Shown: piece by piece, positions 1 to 11,944 of the stretch
How positions within the stretch are numbered: the first letter of the stretch is position 1
Layout: every line of letters starts with the position of its first letter
NCBI RefSeq assembly: GCF_001039355.2
Contig: NW_019775935.1
Coordinates: forward strand, 102,972 to 159,859
Origin: Lingula anatina
Lineage: Eukaryota > Brachiopoda > Lingulata > Lingulida > Lingulidae
Direction: 5' to 3'
Length of the DNA stretch: 56,888 nt
Translations under genes and position numbers: made by a program
Notes under the pieces: model-generated
The model's database searches: none
What the model was told of the DNA's origin: nothing
Seen by the model: the letters and a program-made list of their open reading frames with translations, nothing else

Positions 1-806
1 GGGGGGGGGCGTGATGGTGAGATTTCCAGTTTGCGGTTCATCAGGTAACTCATAGAATGGTAACATAAGATATATATGCATTACATAGACATTGCCACAT
101 ACTTCTAACTTCTGAAAATTAAGCCATGACTAAAATATAAATTGGAATAACAATCTAGTAATATTTTTTGTGGAGTTGGGACTTTGATTTATTTCATTTG
201 TTTACCCCCATGCCAGGTGAATGTGATCAAGGCACTTAAATTCTTCATTAATTTAAGGCTTATTGAATAGCTGTATGAGACAGTATGGCCTTTTCAAGAA
301 ACTAGCACCTTTAATAAATGAAACAGCTAAGTGAATGCTTTGACCTTCTGAAAAAGCTGCAATATAATGGAACTATAGATGCTGGATGGTATATATGCAT
401 ATACTAGAACTCTAGTAGTCAGAGCTCTTTTGTATTGAAAGCATGACAAACTAGCAAAAAATAATACTACTGGGTAGAATGTCAAATAGCAGCTTATGAA
501 AGCTCATCAGTCGGCTTGAAGAAACCATCCTTGAAGTTGTAACTTAATTGTTATAAATTTCTTTTTTAATACCATGTATATGTAAGTTACACTGATGAGA
601 CTTTTCTGACTTTTGTCGGAATTCCGACTTTTTCAGGGTGATTTGGGTCATTCTTGTGAATCGTGTAAATCCTACTTTTTCAGTGAGGACTGGTCTCATC
701 CCTAAAGTTACCAAAATGACCAAAATGGATGTTTTGCCCTAGAAGAGTGAAATGCCTGATGTACCAGCCTAGCTAAATATAGTTATAATAGTTCCTGCAT
801 GTTACT

Positions 807-811
<5 letters not shown>

Positions 812-869
<58 letters not shown>
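812..869. repeat. (TA)n microsatellite
   Basis: Uninterrupted AT dinucleotide run of about 29 units. Confidence 0.95.
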
Positions 870-872
<3 letters not shown>

Positions 873-1145
873 AGGAATGTATGCATACTGTATTACTTTC
901 TCTCGTTAATTCAGTGTTAAGGTTGAATATGGGACAAATGCAATCTTTCGTGGGTTGAAGGTTCTACTGTACTATCAGTTAGTTTTGATATTGATCTAAA
1001 TCTTTCTCCTAGAAAACATATAAAATATCATATTTCTTTACGTAACTATTACTTAATGAAATAATGATTTGAAATTAATAGTTGTTGAAATAAACTTTAT
1101 TGATCTGCAAGTTGGTGTATCTTGGTCAGTTGGGAAGATGGCCTT

Positions 1146-1235
1146 TTTTCTGGCACGCCCCCTCCCACCCTGCTCCATACACATTATTAATTTTCTGGCA
1201 CGCCCCCTCCCACCCTGCCCCATACACATTATTAA
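1146..1235. repeat. Two tandem 45-bp units
   Basis: Unit begins TTTTCTGGCACGCCCCCTCC; copies at 1146-1190 and 1191-1235 differ at one or two bases. The open frame over it is a by-product of the repeat. Confidence 0.85.
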
Positions 1236-2109
1236 TTTTCTCTTCTTACTTTATTTTCTTTTTATTGGAGGGAGGGTTGATGGAATGCATCTGAATGGTT
1301 CTTAAATTTGTAAAGAATTCAAAGAAAATTATATATTTTATTGTTATTATTATTATTATTATTTTCATTATCATTTACTACAGTGTAATTTTTATTTTTT
1401 GCCACAAAACTGCACATTTTAAAATGTTAACTGTAGGCATTAGAACTTTGCCATAAGACTACTCTGCACAGGTAAGATAACTGCTGTTATATATATATAT
1501 ATATATATATATCAGGGGTCGAAATGTTGCTTTCCCGCTTTCCCGTGGGAAAGCTATTGCGAGCTCGGGAAATCTATGTCAAATCTTACTTTCCCGTCCG
1601 GTAAATCAATGGAAATGCCCGGGAAATGCAAAAACCTCTCGGGAAACCGCACTTAGAAGTCGCTTTCCCGAAGAACTGTTCCCTATAATGAAATTTATTT
1701 CCTGGCACCAAGCCGTCAATTATTTAACCTTTATTCACAACGCAAGTAAGCTCGACGTAAGTACTCACTCTGAAACTAAGGACGCACGCACGTGACAAGC
1801 TAGAATTTGTTACGGGGCCTCCTTTTGAATTTCAAGAGAGTTGTCAATCAAAATCGTCTCGAGGCATCTACAGTGGTATATCTGACTCGTTCCCTATCCC
1901 TTTTACACAATGTTTAACATAGAAAGGATCAAGGCTGCGCAGCTATCAGGTATAACATAGAGAAGTACAAACCTATACGCAACTCACGGAAACAAATTAA
2001 TGTGCGGGAACAAAGTTAACACAGCGTCCAAGCCTACACAAATAACAGGCACCGGACAGCGTAGTACGGAGAACGAATATCAGTCAGCCATTTTCTGCAC
2101 GATCAGCTG

Positions 2110-2322
2110 ATGCAAGATTCAGGTTGCGCGCATAAGTCGGGCTCAAGTCTAACGGAGGTTGAAGGTCAGAAAATGAAGTTCCTCAAGTGGAAAATCAATG
2201 ACGAAAGCAAGGGAAAACCAAGCAAACTCGCTAAACAAGACACATGTAAACTTCAAGACACGATAAGAAATGAGGGTGAAGCAGGTGCACATGGCGACGA
2301 TACAGGTACAAGTATGTCGTAA
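2110..2322 (+). pseudogene. Possible first transposase exon of the hAT element
   Basis: A 70-codon frame inside the hAT element, Lys/Glu-rich (KMKFLKWKINDESKGKPSKL) and with base composition richer in G+C than its surroundings. No motif is diagnostic. It may be the N-terminal exon of the former transposase or chance. Confidence 0.3.
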
Positions 2323-3143
2323 ATAATAATGTCTAACAAGTTTCATATCTAATGAACTGTAAATTTAATGATAAACAAGACGTCTTTACTTTTCTGTTAC
2401 GTAGTATACATAAAAATTGCCCTACCTCGTTCTCTTTGCTGATGACATGATGTATTGAAAAACAAATGGACCTTTTCACCGACTGAGTTTTTCTTACCCT
2501 CGAATTTTCGGCTCTTCTCAAGAGCTCCACCTGGACTTATTTAATTTATTTGAGAAGTGATTGATTTGTTTTTCATTGAACTCCTACCAAACTGAAGACC
2601 TTTTTTAAGATGTCATGGGTTATTCTAGCCTTTATAATTAAGGACCTTAGAGTACCTTTATTCCCTTTAATTTTGAAAATGGAGTGTTTGTAACATCAAA
2701 ATTTCACTGCACTTCTTCAACTTACCCTTTTCTAATTGGTGTGAAATTGCCAACTATTAAGAAAATGCCCCAAGTTTCAAATGAAATTACTCATTGTGCA
2801 CACTAGGAGCAAGTCCAATTGTTTATTGGTTTGACCATGATTACGATAATTGACATGTCCAGAGTCTGCCTTTAGTTCATGGTAAAGTATTCACATTACC
2901 ATTCTAGTGTACAATGTCCAGTTATTTCTCTGTAACTGTATATAATTGCAATAAAATCTTAATCAATCAATTACCATTAATACTTACTTTTTAGCTGCCA
3001 AAGATGGACCCATGGAGAATATAGACAGCGACGAGTATGGAGATGAGACAATTGAAAGGCTTTCAGAACATTTTAGGACACTGGATAATGCTGGATTTAA
3101 AACAAGCATGTGCCAGGCTGAATGGCCTCATTAAAAAAAATCC

Positions 3144-3374
3144 ATGCTGGAACTCCATGAAAAGGGCCAGGACATAGTTGCCTTTTTAAGTAGAATGCTG
3201 ACTGTGCTTAAAGACATTTACCCTAATATTTGTGCTCTCTTGGCCATTGTGATGGTCCTTTCAGTCAGCACTACAGATGCAGCATATGTATTTGATACTA
3301 AGATTTCAGTCACATTAATGTTAACAAATATACCTAGATGTTATAAAAAACACTATATATGGATGCCATGTTAG
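3144..3374 (+). pseudogene. hAT transposase C-terminal remnant
   Basis: The 76-codon frame contains YPNICALLAIVMVLSVSTTDA, close to the conserved block that precedes ERxFS in the hAT C-terminal dimerisation domain. The ERxFS part is replaced by AAYVFD and the frame upstream (to about 3135) is shifted and stopped. This supports the hAT assignment of the surrounding element. Confidence 0.6.
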
Positions 3375-3583
3375 TTTATTTCATATCAATAAACATTCAT
3401 TTCTCAAATATATGTTCTTACCTTTATAATTCATCATCATATTAAAATAATCTAATTTAATATCAGGGAAATCGGTTTTCATGATTTTGTTGTCAGGGAA
3501 AGCTACTTTCTTGCAGGGAAAGTAATGTACAAAATCACTTTCCCGGCAGGGAAAGTATGATTTTCTAAACATTTCGACCCCTG

Positions 3584-4384
3584 TATATATATATATATAA
3601 ACAAGACTTGAACTTCCAGAGTACTTCTAGGGTGATATAGTAAATGGTAAATTTAGAGGTAGGCGCCATGCTGTGTACACATCTGCCATATGATACGAGT
3701 GAAATAATTAGCCTCTTCCTTTCTTCAGGTATGTTGAATATGCAGTATGTACATTGTAGTATGTTAATTCACTTTTAAAGATGCAGAAGGAAAGTTTAAA
3801 GAAGAAAAGAAATTGAAAGAAAATCACCTTAATGGCTCTGGGTGAAAGTATGATCAAGCAAAGGAAAATGGAGCTAATATTATAAACCTAAATAATATGA
3901 TACATAACATTTCTTGATAACAAGAATTCAGAATTGATTCCATATCCGTCATGGTTCTACTGACAGCAGATATTGCTTTCATTTTTCACAACCGCAGGCT
4001 ATCCGAGGCAGTTGGATTCCGTTTTTATCTCAGAAAAACCCCTGATATTAAGAAAAGGCATACACATTCTTAATAAAAATAGGCTGTAAAAGTCAAGTGT
4101 AGTTGACATTGCATCCAAAGTAAACAATTTTCTGAGAATTTTATCTTGGTGCTGTAGAAGTGTACTTGTCTGAGATTCCAAGCAAACTGATATTTTCATT
4201 TAAAGGTTATCCTGACTGTCTCTACAGTTCAGCTCATGACAGTTATCCTGAGTAGGCTGCACATTTCATCTCTTTTGAAGTAGCATGCAATTGTGGTTTG
4301 AGAAAATCAGTTAGCACGGGGCACATTTTCTGGGTCTTTCATCACATCTTGTATGTTTATGCAACCAAATAAAAAAGAAAAAAG
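3584..4384. other. Non-coding spacer
   Basis: Between the hAT element and copy A. Apart from the TA run at 3584-3597 I see no gene, repeat or signal. Confidence 0.6.
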
Positions 4385-7300
4385 GATTAATTCCAGGAAA
4401 ATTGTGGAGCAGTTTTTCAGTGCTAGATCAGTAAATCAATACATGCAACTCTTATTGCAGATCTACTTTATAAAATTGATTTTTTAAATTAATTTTTGTC
4501 TTTGCACCCTTTAGTTTTTATCTCCTAGACAGCATGTAGATTTAAATAATTATTGCCCCAAGGTCTAAGGAGAAGGTATGATGTTAATCTCTGCTGATAA
4601 ATGCATTATAAATATGTACTGGTACAATGGTATCCATTTAAAATACTTCATATCAAAGTTGGAGTACATAGAGATGGTCTTAAATGGACTTATATACTAT
4701 TTATTTACAATTTTTTTACTTTGGAAAATCTCCAAAGAAAGTATATTATCAGGGACCACTGTATTGAAGGTGGTTTAATCCCACGTATATTTGTACATTT
4801 TCTAAGCACACTGCAAGTGGGTCTAACCTGTAAAACCTTTAATTTGTTTGCCTTCCGACTGAACAAGTTGCTTGTGTTGACAGAATAGGCCTCGGTTACC
4901 TGTAAACTGGAGTGGCGATATGCTCGTTAATGGGGTTGAAGTAAACTGAAAATCAGCTTAGCTTCAGAGATGATAAGATTTTAACCCAGAGAGGTATCAA
5001 ATGATGTGACATATTTTTAGGGACAGACCATAAAATGATGTTTTTGCCACAGAAATTCTCTGACTTTATAATTTGCCTCATGGGTAGTCATCGGCTTGCT
5101 GTAAAAAATATTTTCAGTAACAGTAAGTATTAGATAAGTCAATATGACCAGAAACAAGAAAAAGAAAACAACACACCCCACTCTTTCTGTGAGGATACTA
5201 GGAACTCGAAAGCAGTTTGTGGCCAAATTGATTCCTTGCATGTTGACATACGTCAAGTGTAGTTCGGGAACCATGTTAATGGTAGTAGGCATGGGTGATC
5301 AGTGCCATTCATTATTCCATTGGGAAGGTGTTACAGACAGACATTAAACTTGCATGCAATCACAATAGAACACAAAACAATGAATTGGGAGCTCCTCATT
5401 AACACAAGGAAAAATATTTTCCCAATCAATATTTAATCAGTAGCTAGTGGTAAAATCCACTTGACGTTATTTTTGCCCTCTTCCCATTAAACTGAAAATA
5501 CCTTGGGAAGTTGCTTGTTAATTAAGTATATGAACTTCTTAGAGGCATGCAATATGTGTTAGACCTTAATACAGCAGTAAATTAATTTTCTTGTAAATTT
5601 CAACACCCTTTTCTCAGTCACAAAATCATGATCTCTAAACACCTCCGAGTTTCAAGATTTTTATTTTTAAGTCACTCTTGAGATGAGAACTGGAGAGAAC
5701 TGGGGAATTTTACTCATAATGGTAAAAATTGAAATTCGGAATTCAAACACTGGTTTACAGATGATCATAGTTTTTTTCAACAGTATTGAATGAGATACAC
5801 TGGTAATTAAGGGAAAACCATTGACGTTTTTAGAAAAATTATTTTTTGCACAAATATTGAGAAAGGGCTAGTATACACCATATGTGTTTAACTCTCTTAA
5901 ATTAAATACGAGTTGACACTGTATGTGTTTAACTCTCTTAAATACTTAAAAAGGCACAAGTTTAACCCGTGGTAAGAGATGTGACAAGAGGGGGAAACAC
6001 TGTTGAATTTCAGTGAATTTAGACAGAGACTTAAAATCCCAGTTAGTAAATAGTAAGTAAGTGACAAAAAGGGGGAAAGACTAGAATTTCTTTGAAATTA
6101 AACAGAGAGAAATATGATTTGCCAGTTAGTAAATCAACAATGAATTAGTCACATCCACAAGATTGATAGTTCGTAGAAGTGTCACATCGGTGAAAAGCGT
6201 AATATTTGAAGTCAGTAATTGATCGATGTAATCAAAAGGTCACAGCTCAGCAGTAAGAGCCAACTGTGTTAATGACACCACCAACCCCCCCCTTTCTGAA
6301 CAACTATTGAAGACTACTACTGGGTGTTATAATAATAATTAGATCTTTAGATATAAGAAGTCATTCTAAAAATCTAAATTCAGGGAGGGGTGCAGGAGCT
6401 GATCAAATTGCTGTGAGCTTAGAGTAGCAGACTGTCTCTGTAAACTAGCCTCACTGTCTGTCTCCTCTTCCAGGCTTGTAAAAGTAATTTGCTACAAGCT
6501 GGCTTGTTTAATCAATACAGAATGATTTAGGTACTAGCACATAACATGGTATGTTTCCTAGTACTTAGATTCCGCTCATAATTCAAGTACCCTTATAGTT
6601 TGACATGTTTAACTATTTTGTTACTAAAAAAAAAAAAAATGTACTCAGACTTGAATCTTACTGATTCAGAATTTTAGATACTTATTTTAGCCTTTGTAGG
6701 TACCCTATTTTTAACTCAAAAATTGTTGGAAGTTTGTGAGAAATTGCCATAAAGGTATTACAGACTTTGAGACTATACCGATAGTTCACTGAAGGTAGCA
6801 GATGGGCACCCTAAGGCGAAGTCAGGGTAAATCAAAACAACAATGGCATCATGTGTAAGGACTGATACTTAATGAATCTAGATAATTATGATACATTGGC
6901 TTGAAGTGAAAAAAAAAAAACCCTGTAGATGGAGTGAAGCTTGGGGCAGGGGAGATAAAAAGATTAAAAAACAGGGAAAGTGAGGCTGTAAAGATATTGG
7001 TTGGCTTTCACAGGTTTTGAGAGACAGAGAGGGGTGGGGGGTGTCAAGGTAAAATGTAGCCTAGGGTGTATGTATCATTTGTTTTCATTTAAAGGTACAT
7101 ACGAACCGAGCATCGGTGGATAGTGGATTCTCAGTAACACATGTACTGTAAACCACTTCTACTAGATTCTTATATGACTCAAATAAATTCGACATGCCAA
7201 GGGATAAACTGAACAGATCACTCGATCAGCCATAAAAGACCTTTAGACTGCTCCTTTCTTTAAATTTATGGTTGTAAATTTAACCTACCTCCGTGACCTA

Positions 7301-7842
7301 CTTTCCTGCCCCATTGCCATACAGCTTAGAATGCCAGCAGAAAAATCTGTTCAAAAATCATTTTCGGGTAAAATTAAACAATGCCTTTTGGTAATTCTCT
7401 TAGTTATACTACTTGAAACTATATGCTGGCATTTGGTTGGTTTTTGTGACAAAAAATTGACTTTGTATGCATCTTTAAGGGTAAATCTAGGTAAAGAAAC
7501 TTTTCCCTTGAGGTGTAAGAATGAGTTATCTGTCCTGTTTAAGCCAGATGTTTTTACCTTAGGGCAGCATGCACATGTATTTCGTAACTTGTAATTCTGC
7601 ACATTTTTGGTATTCTTACATTCATTTGTATAAAAATAAATGTACATTTACTCCAGATAGGTTTTTAAAGGGGTTTACATTGTGATTGCTATATTTCAAT
7701 TGGTTTGACTTGGAATATGGCTTTAGTGCTCTGTGATGCATATTAAATGCCTGGTGTTTACAGTGACTCAAGTGTTATGGGAGTTAGTGTTTTCTTTTGG
7801 GACATTAAGGCCCATTCTGTCCATGACAGCCATACTGTTCCC
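4385..7842. repeat. Near-identical copy A of a repeated 3.1-kb segment
   Basis: This stretch matches 8886-11944 almost base for base in the same orientation, with scattered substitutions, small indels, a 30-bp difference near 5926 and one 382-bp insertion (7093-7474). It holds no recognisable gene. Because copy B begins right after the N at 8878, I read the pair as two haplotypes assembled in tandem. Confidence 0.9.
7089..7478. mobile_element. TTAA-target MITE, 382 bp, present in copy A only
   Basis: TTAA at 7089-7092 and again at 7475-7478 flank an element whose ends are AGGTACATACGAA and, on the other strand, AGATGCATACAAA (10 of 13 identical). Copy B has a single TTAA at 11577-11580 at the same point, a perfect empty site. 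TTAA duplication is the hallmark of piggyBac-type transposition; the family of the inverted repeat is not identified. No transposase is inside. Confidence 0.8.
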
Positions 7843-7848
7843 GGGGTC

Positions 7849-8118
7849 ATACCGATACTCCCCCGCACCGTTACTCCCCCGCACCGATACTCCCCCGCAC
7901 CGTTACTCCCCCGCACCGATACTCCCCCTTAGTAAATTTTTTGCATTATGCACATCGATACGACCCCACACCGATAGATCCCCGCATCGATAAACCCCCT
8001 GTAAAATTGCCGTTATACGCGCACCGTTACTCCCCCGCACCGATACTCCCCGGCGTTGTTGTTTCCCCGCACCGTTACTCCCCCGCACCGATACTCCCCC
8101 TCATCATTACTCCCCCTA
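7849..8118. repeat. C-rich minisatellite, 16-bp unit
   Basis: Units of CCG(A/T)TACTCCCCCGCA alternate GATAC and GTTAC versions. Clean blocks are at about 7849-7930 and 8021-8116, with degenerate units (ACCGATAGATCCCCG, ATCGATAAACCCCC) between. The reverse strand carries regular GGGGG runs. It starts at the exact point where copy A stops matching copy B. Confidence 0.85.
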
Positions 8119-8877
8119 TGCAATTTTGCCAAAACTGAGGATCGAGTAACAGAGTCAACCCTCCATTTAATTATACAGGTTAGGGTCAGTCTAGGTAAGT
8201 GGATCAAAATCTACGACCCGTTTAAGTCCAAATTTTGCGGAGAATCTCATGTACCACGCAAGTCCTTTATGCGAAATTTCGAGTTCGCACGTATGTAAGC
8301 ACGTACGGAGGATATTGAACATTTCCAATAGATTCTACGAATAATCTGCGAACAGCGAGGCCGCAAGCGTAATTTGCTCCCTTTCTAAGGAGTTTGCGAT
8401 TGGTTTGCAAGTGAGACTTGTCTGGTCCAAGATGCACGCCGCAAGAAATGAAGGAGAAAGAGCCCTTTGCGTGTTGAGTACGGCGCACGCCCTCACATCT
8501 ACAGCGAACAAAATCGAAAACACGACGGGACTGCGAGTATAAAAGGCGTGCTCACGACGCATGCTCGTGTCTCGACAATTTCGTTGTGCAACAATTTTCA
8601 AAATTTTTGAATTTTGCTTAATTCAGATTCTAATCTAATTCAGATTCAAAAGAAAAGGGAAAGAAGCTTAAAGAGCAGAAAAGAAGGTTGGAGGAAAAAG
8701 ACAGAAAACGAAGCGCTTTAGCACTTCTTTTTTATTACTTAATTAATAATTTTACGAATTCATCGTTGCCTGAAAAAAAAAGACATAGCTGCGTTATCTT
8801 AGATTAAAACTAACTTTGCCTTAAGTTAATAAAAAAAAATAAATAAATAAAAGGCCGTACAATATAAATACAGTAAC
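8119..8877. other. GC-richer insert with TATA box, truncated at N
   Basis: This block has clearly higher G+C and more CpG than its neighbours up to about 8600. It holds TATAAAAGG at 8538-8546, then a purine-rich Lys/Arg/Glu-coding stretch (about 8640-8705) without a start, and ends at the N. It could be a retrotransposon LTR or promoter region of a mobile element inserted with the minisatellite, or a promoter of a gene cut by the gap. No protein similarity was recognised. Confidence 0.35.
8538..8546 (+). promoter_or_regulatory. TATA box
   Basis: TATAAAAGG in a locally GC-richer context, with a plausible start of transcription 25-35 nt downstream. No gene could be linked to it. Confidence 0.35.
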
Positions 8878-8878
8878 N
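8878..8878. other. Single N: probable contig join
   Basis: One ambiguous base separates the insert after copy A from the start of copy B. In context it marks a join of two overlapping contigs rather than a single unread base. Confidence 0.7.
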
Positions 8879-8885
8879 AAAAAAA

Positions 8886-11097
8886 GAATAATTCCAGGAA
8901 AATTGTGGAGCAGTTTTTCAGTGCTAGATCAGTAAATCAATACATGCAACTCTTATTGCAGATCTACTTTATAAAATTGATTTTTTAAATTAATTTTTGT
9001 CTTTGCACCCTTTAGTTTTTATCTCCTAGACAGCATGTAGATTTAAATAATTATTGCCTTGAGGTCAAAGAAGAAGATATGATGTTAATCTCTGCTGATA
9101 AATGCATTATAAATATATACTAGTATGGTATACTTCATATCAAAGTTGGAGTACACAGAGACGATCTTAAATGGACTTAAATACTACATGTACATATGCT
9201 AGTACAATTTTTTACTTTGGAAAATCTCCAAAGAAAGTATATTATCAGGGGCCACTGTATTGAAGGTGGTTCAATCCCACGTATATTTGTACATTTTCTA
9301 AGCACACTGCAAGTGGGTCTTACCTGTAAAACCTTTAATTTGTTTGCCTTCTGACTGAACAAGTTGCTTGTGTTGACAGAATAGGCCTCGGTTACCTATA
9401 AACTGGAGTGGCGATATGCTCGTTAATGGGGTTAAAATAAACCGAAAATCAGCTTAGCTTCAGAGATGATAAGATTTTAACCCAGAGAGGTCTCAAATGA
9501 TCTGACATATTTTTAGGGACAGACCATAAAATGATGTTTTTGCTACATAAATTCTCTGACTTTATAATTTGCCTCATGGGTATTCATCAGCTTGTTGTAA
9601 AAAAAAATTGCAATAACAGTAAGTTTTTGATAAGTCAATATGACCAGAGACAAGAAAAAAAAAGAAAACAACACAACCCACTCTTTCTGTGAGGATACTA
9701 GGAACTCAAAAGCAGTTTGTGGCCAAATTGATTCCTTGCATGTTGACATCCGTCAAGTGTAGTTCGGGAACCATGTTAATGGTAGTAGGCATGGGTGATC
9801 AGTGCCATTCATTACTCCATTGGGAAGGTGTTACAGACAGACATTAAACTTGCATGCAATCACAATAGAACACAAAACAATGAATTGGGAGCTCCTCATT
9901 AACACAAGGAAAAATATTTTCCCAATCAATATTTAATCAGTAGCTAGTGGTAAAATCCACTTGACGTTATTTTTGCCCTCTTCCCATTAAACTGAAAATA
10001 CCTTGGGAAGTTGCTTGTAAATTAAGTATATGAACTTCTTAGAGGCATGCAATATGTGTTAGACCTTAATACAGCAGTAAATTAATTTTCTTGTAAATTT
10101 CAACACCCTTTTCTCAGTCACAAAATCATGATCTCTAAACACCTCCGAGTTTCAAGATTTTTATTTTTAAGTCACTCTTGAGATGAGAACTGGAGAGAAC
10201 TGGGGAATTTTACTCATAATGGTAAAAATTGAAATTCGGAATTCAAACACTGGTTTACAGATGATCATAGTTTTTTTCAACAGTATTGAATGAGATACAC
10301 TGGTAATTAAGGGAAAACCATTGACATTTTTAGAAAAATTATTTTTTGCACAAATATTGAGAAAGGGCTAGTATACACCATATGTGTTTAACTCTCTTAA
10401 ATTAAATACGAGTTGACACTGTATGTGTTTAACCCGTGGTAAGAGATGTGACAAGAGGGGGGAAACACTGTTGAATTTCAGTGAATTTAGACAGAGACTT
10501 AAAATCCCAGTTAGTAAATAAGTAAGTGACAAAAAGGGGGAAAGACTAGAATTTCTTTGAAATTAAACAGAAAGAAATATGATTTGCCAGTTAGTAAATC
10601 AACAATGAATTAGTCACATCCACAAGATTGATAGTTCGTAGAAGTGTCACATCGGTGAAAAGCGTTATATTTGCAGTCAGTAATTGATCGATGTAATCAA
10701 AAGGTCACAGCTCAGCAGTAAGAGCTAACTGTGTTAATGACACCACCACCCCCCCCCCCCTTTCTGAACAACTGTTGAAGACTACTACTGGGTGTTATAA
10801 TAATAATTAGATCTTTAGATGGAAGAAGTCATTCTAAAAATCTAAATTCAGGGAGGGGTGCAGGGGCTGATCAAATTGCTGTGAGCTTAGAGTAGCAGAC
10901 TGTCTAGGTAACTAGCCTCACTGTCTGTCTCCTCTTCCAGGCTTGTAAAAGTAATTTGCTACAAGCTGGCTTGTTTAATCAATACAGAATGATTTAGGTA
11001 CTAGCACATAACATGGTATGTTTCCTAGTACAGTACTAGATTCCGGTCATAATTCCAGTACCTTTATAGTTTTGACATGTTTAACTATTTTGTTACT

Positions 11098-11132
<35 letters not shown>

Positions 11133-11944
11133 TCAGACTTGAATCTGATTCAGAATTTTAGGTACATATTTTGCCTTTTTAAGGTACCCTATTTTCCAAC
11201 TCAAAAATTGTTGGAAGCTTGTGAGAAATTGCCATAAAGGTATTACAGACTTTGAGACTATACCGATAGTTCACTGAAGGTAGCAGATGGGCACCCTAAG
11301 GCGAAGTCAGGGTAAATCAAAACAACAATGGCATCATGTGTAAGGACTGATACTTAATGAATCTAGATAATTATGATACATTGGCTTGAAGTGAAAAAAA
11401 AAAAACAGTAGATGGAGTGAAGCTTGGGGGAGGGGAGATAAAAAGAGAAAAAAACAGGGAAAGTGAGGCTGTAAAGATATTGGTTGGCTTTCACAGGTTT
11501 TGAGAGACAGAGAGGGGTGGGGGGTGTCAAGGTATAATGTAGCCTAGCCTAGGGTATATGTATCATTTGTTTTCATTTAAGGGTAAATCTAGGTAAAGAA
11601 ACTTTTCCCATGAGGTGTAAGAATGAGTTATCTGTCCTGTTTAAGCCAGATGTTTTTACCTTAGGGCAGCATGCACATGTATTTTGTAACTTGTATTTCT
11701 GCACATTTTTGGTATTCTTACATTCATTTGTATAAAAATAAATGTACATTTACTCCAGATAGGTTTTTTAAGGGGTTTACATTGTGATTGCTATATTTCA
11801 ATTGGTTTGACTTGGAATATGGCTTTAGTGCTCTGTGATGCATATTAAATGCCTGGTGTTTACAGTGACTCAAGTGTTATGGGAGTTAGTGTTTTCTTTT
11901 GGGACATTAAGGCCCATTCTGTCCATGACAGCCATACTGTTCCC
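8886..11944. repeat. Near-identical copy B of the repeated segment
   Basis: Same content as copy A without the 382-bp insertion. It follows the single N (8878) and an A-rich run, and continues without a break into unique sequence after 11944, whereas copy A turns into a C-rich minisatellite after 7842. A 31-nt A run lies at about 11099-11129. No coding region is seen. Confidence 0.9.

Larger units (their letters stand above)
1..1512. other. Non-coding, repeats only
   Basis: No gene seen. Contents: G run at the very start, a palindrome GTCGGAATTCCGAC at 615-628, (TA)n at 812-869, two tandem copies of a 45-bp unit at 1146-1235, a short ATT repeat near 1340-1363 and (TA)n at about 1491-1512 adjoining the hAT element. 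Confidence 0.7.
1513..3583 (+). mobile_element. Decayed hAT DNA transposon, 2,071 bp
   Basis: The element has perfect 15-bp terminal inverted repeats, CAGGGGTCGAAATGT at 1513-1527 and its complement at 3569-3583. It sits in a TA repeat, so the 8-bp target duplication typical of hAT would be TATATATA on both sides. The subterminal 150 bp at each end are full of CTTTCCCG/CGGGAAAG boxes in both orientations, as expected for transposase binding sites. The plus strand contains remnants of a transposase: a frame at about 3000-3120 (ERLSEHFRTLDNAGF, then CQAEWPH) and, in another frame from 3144, LKDIYPNICALLAIVMVLSV, which resembles the C-terminal hAT dimerisation region, where the following ERxFS motif is lost. 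A frame at 2110-2322 may be the first exon. Frames are broken, so it is not autonomous. Confidence 0.82.

Noticed and set aside
7268-7594. 108-codon ORF in copy A
   Set aside because: It runs across the right edge of the TTAA element into flanking DNA, and copy B lacks its first half. No motif.
7849-8118. C-rich repeats as telomere-like or CRISPR
   Set aside because: The unit is not a telomere motif, and there are no spacers; it is a minisatellite.
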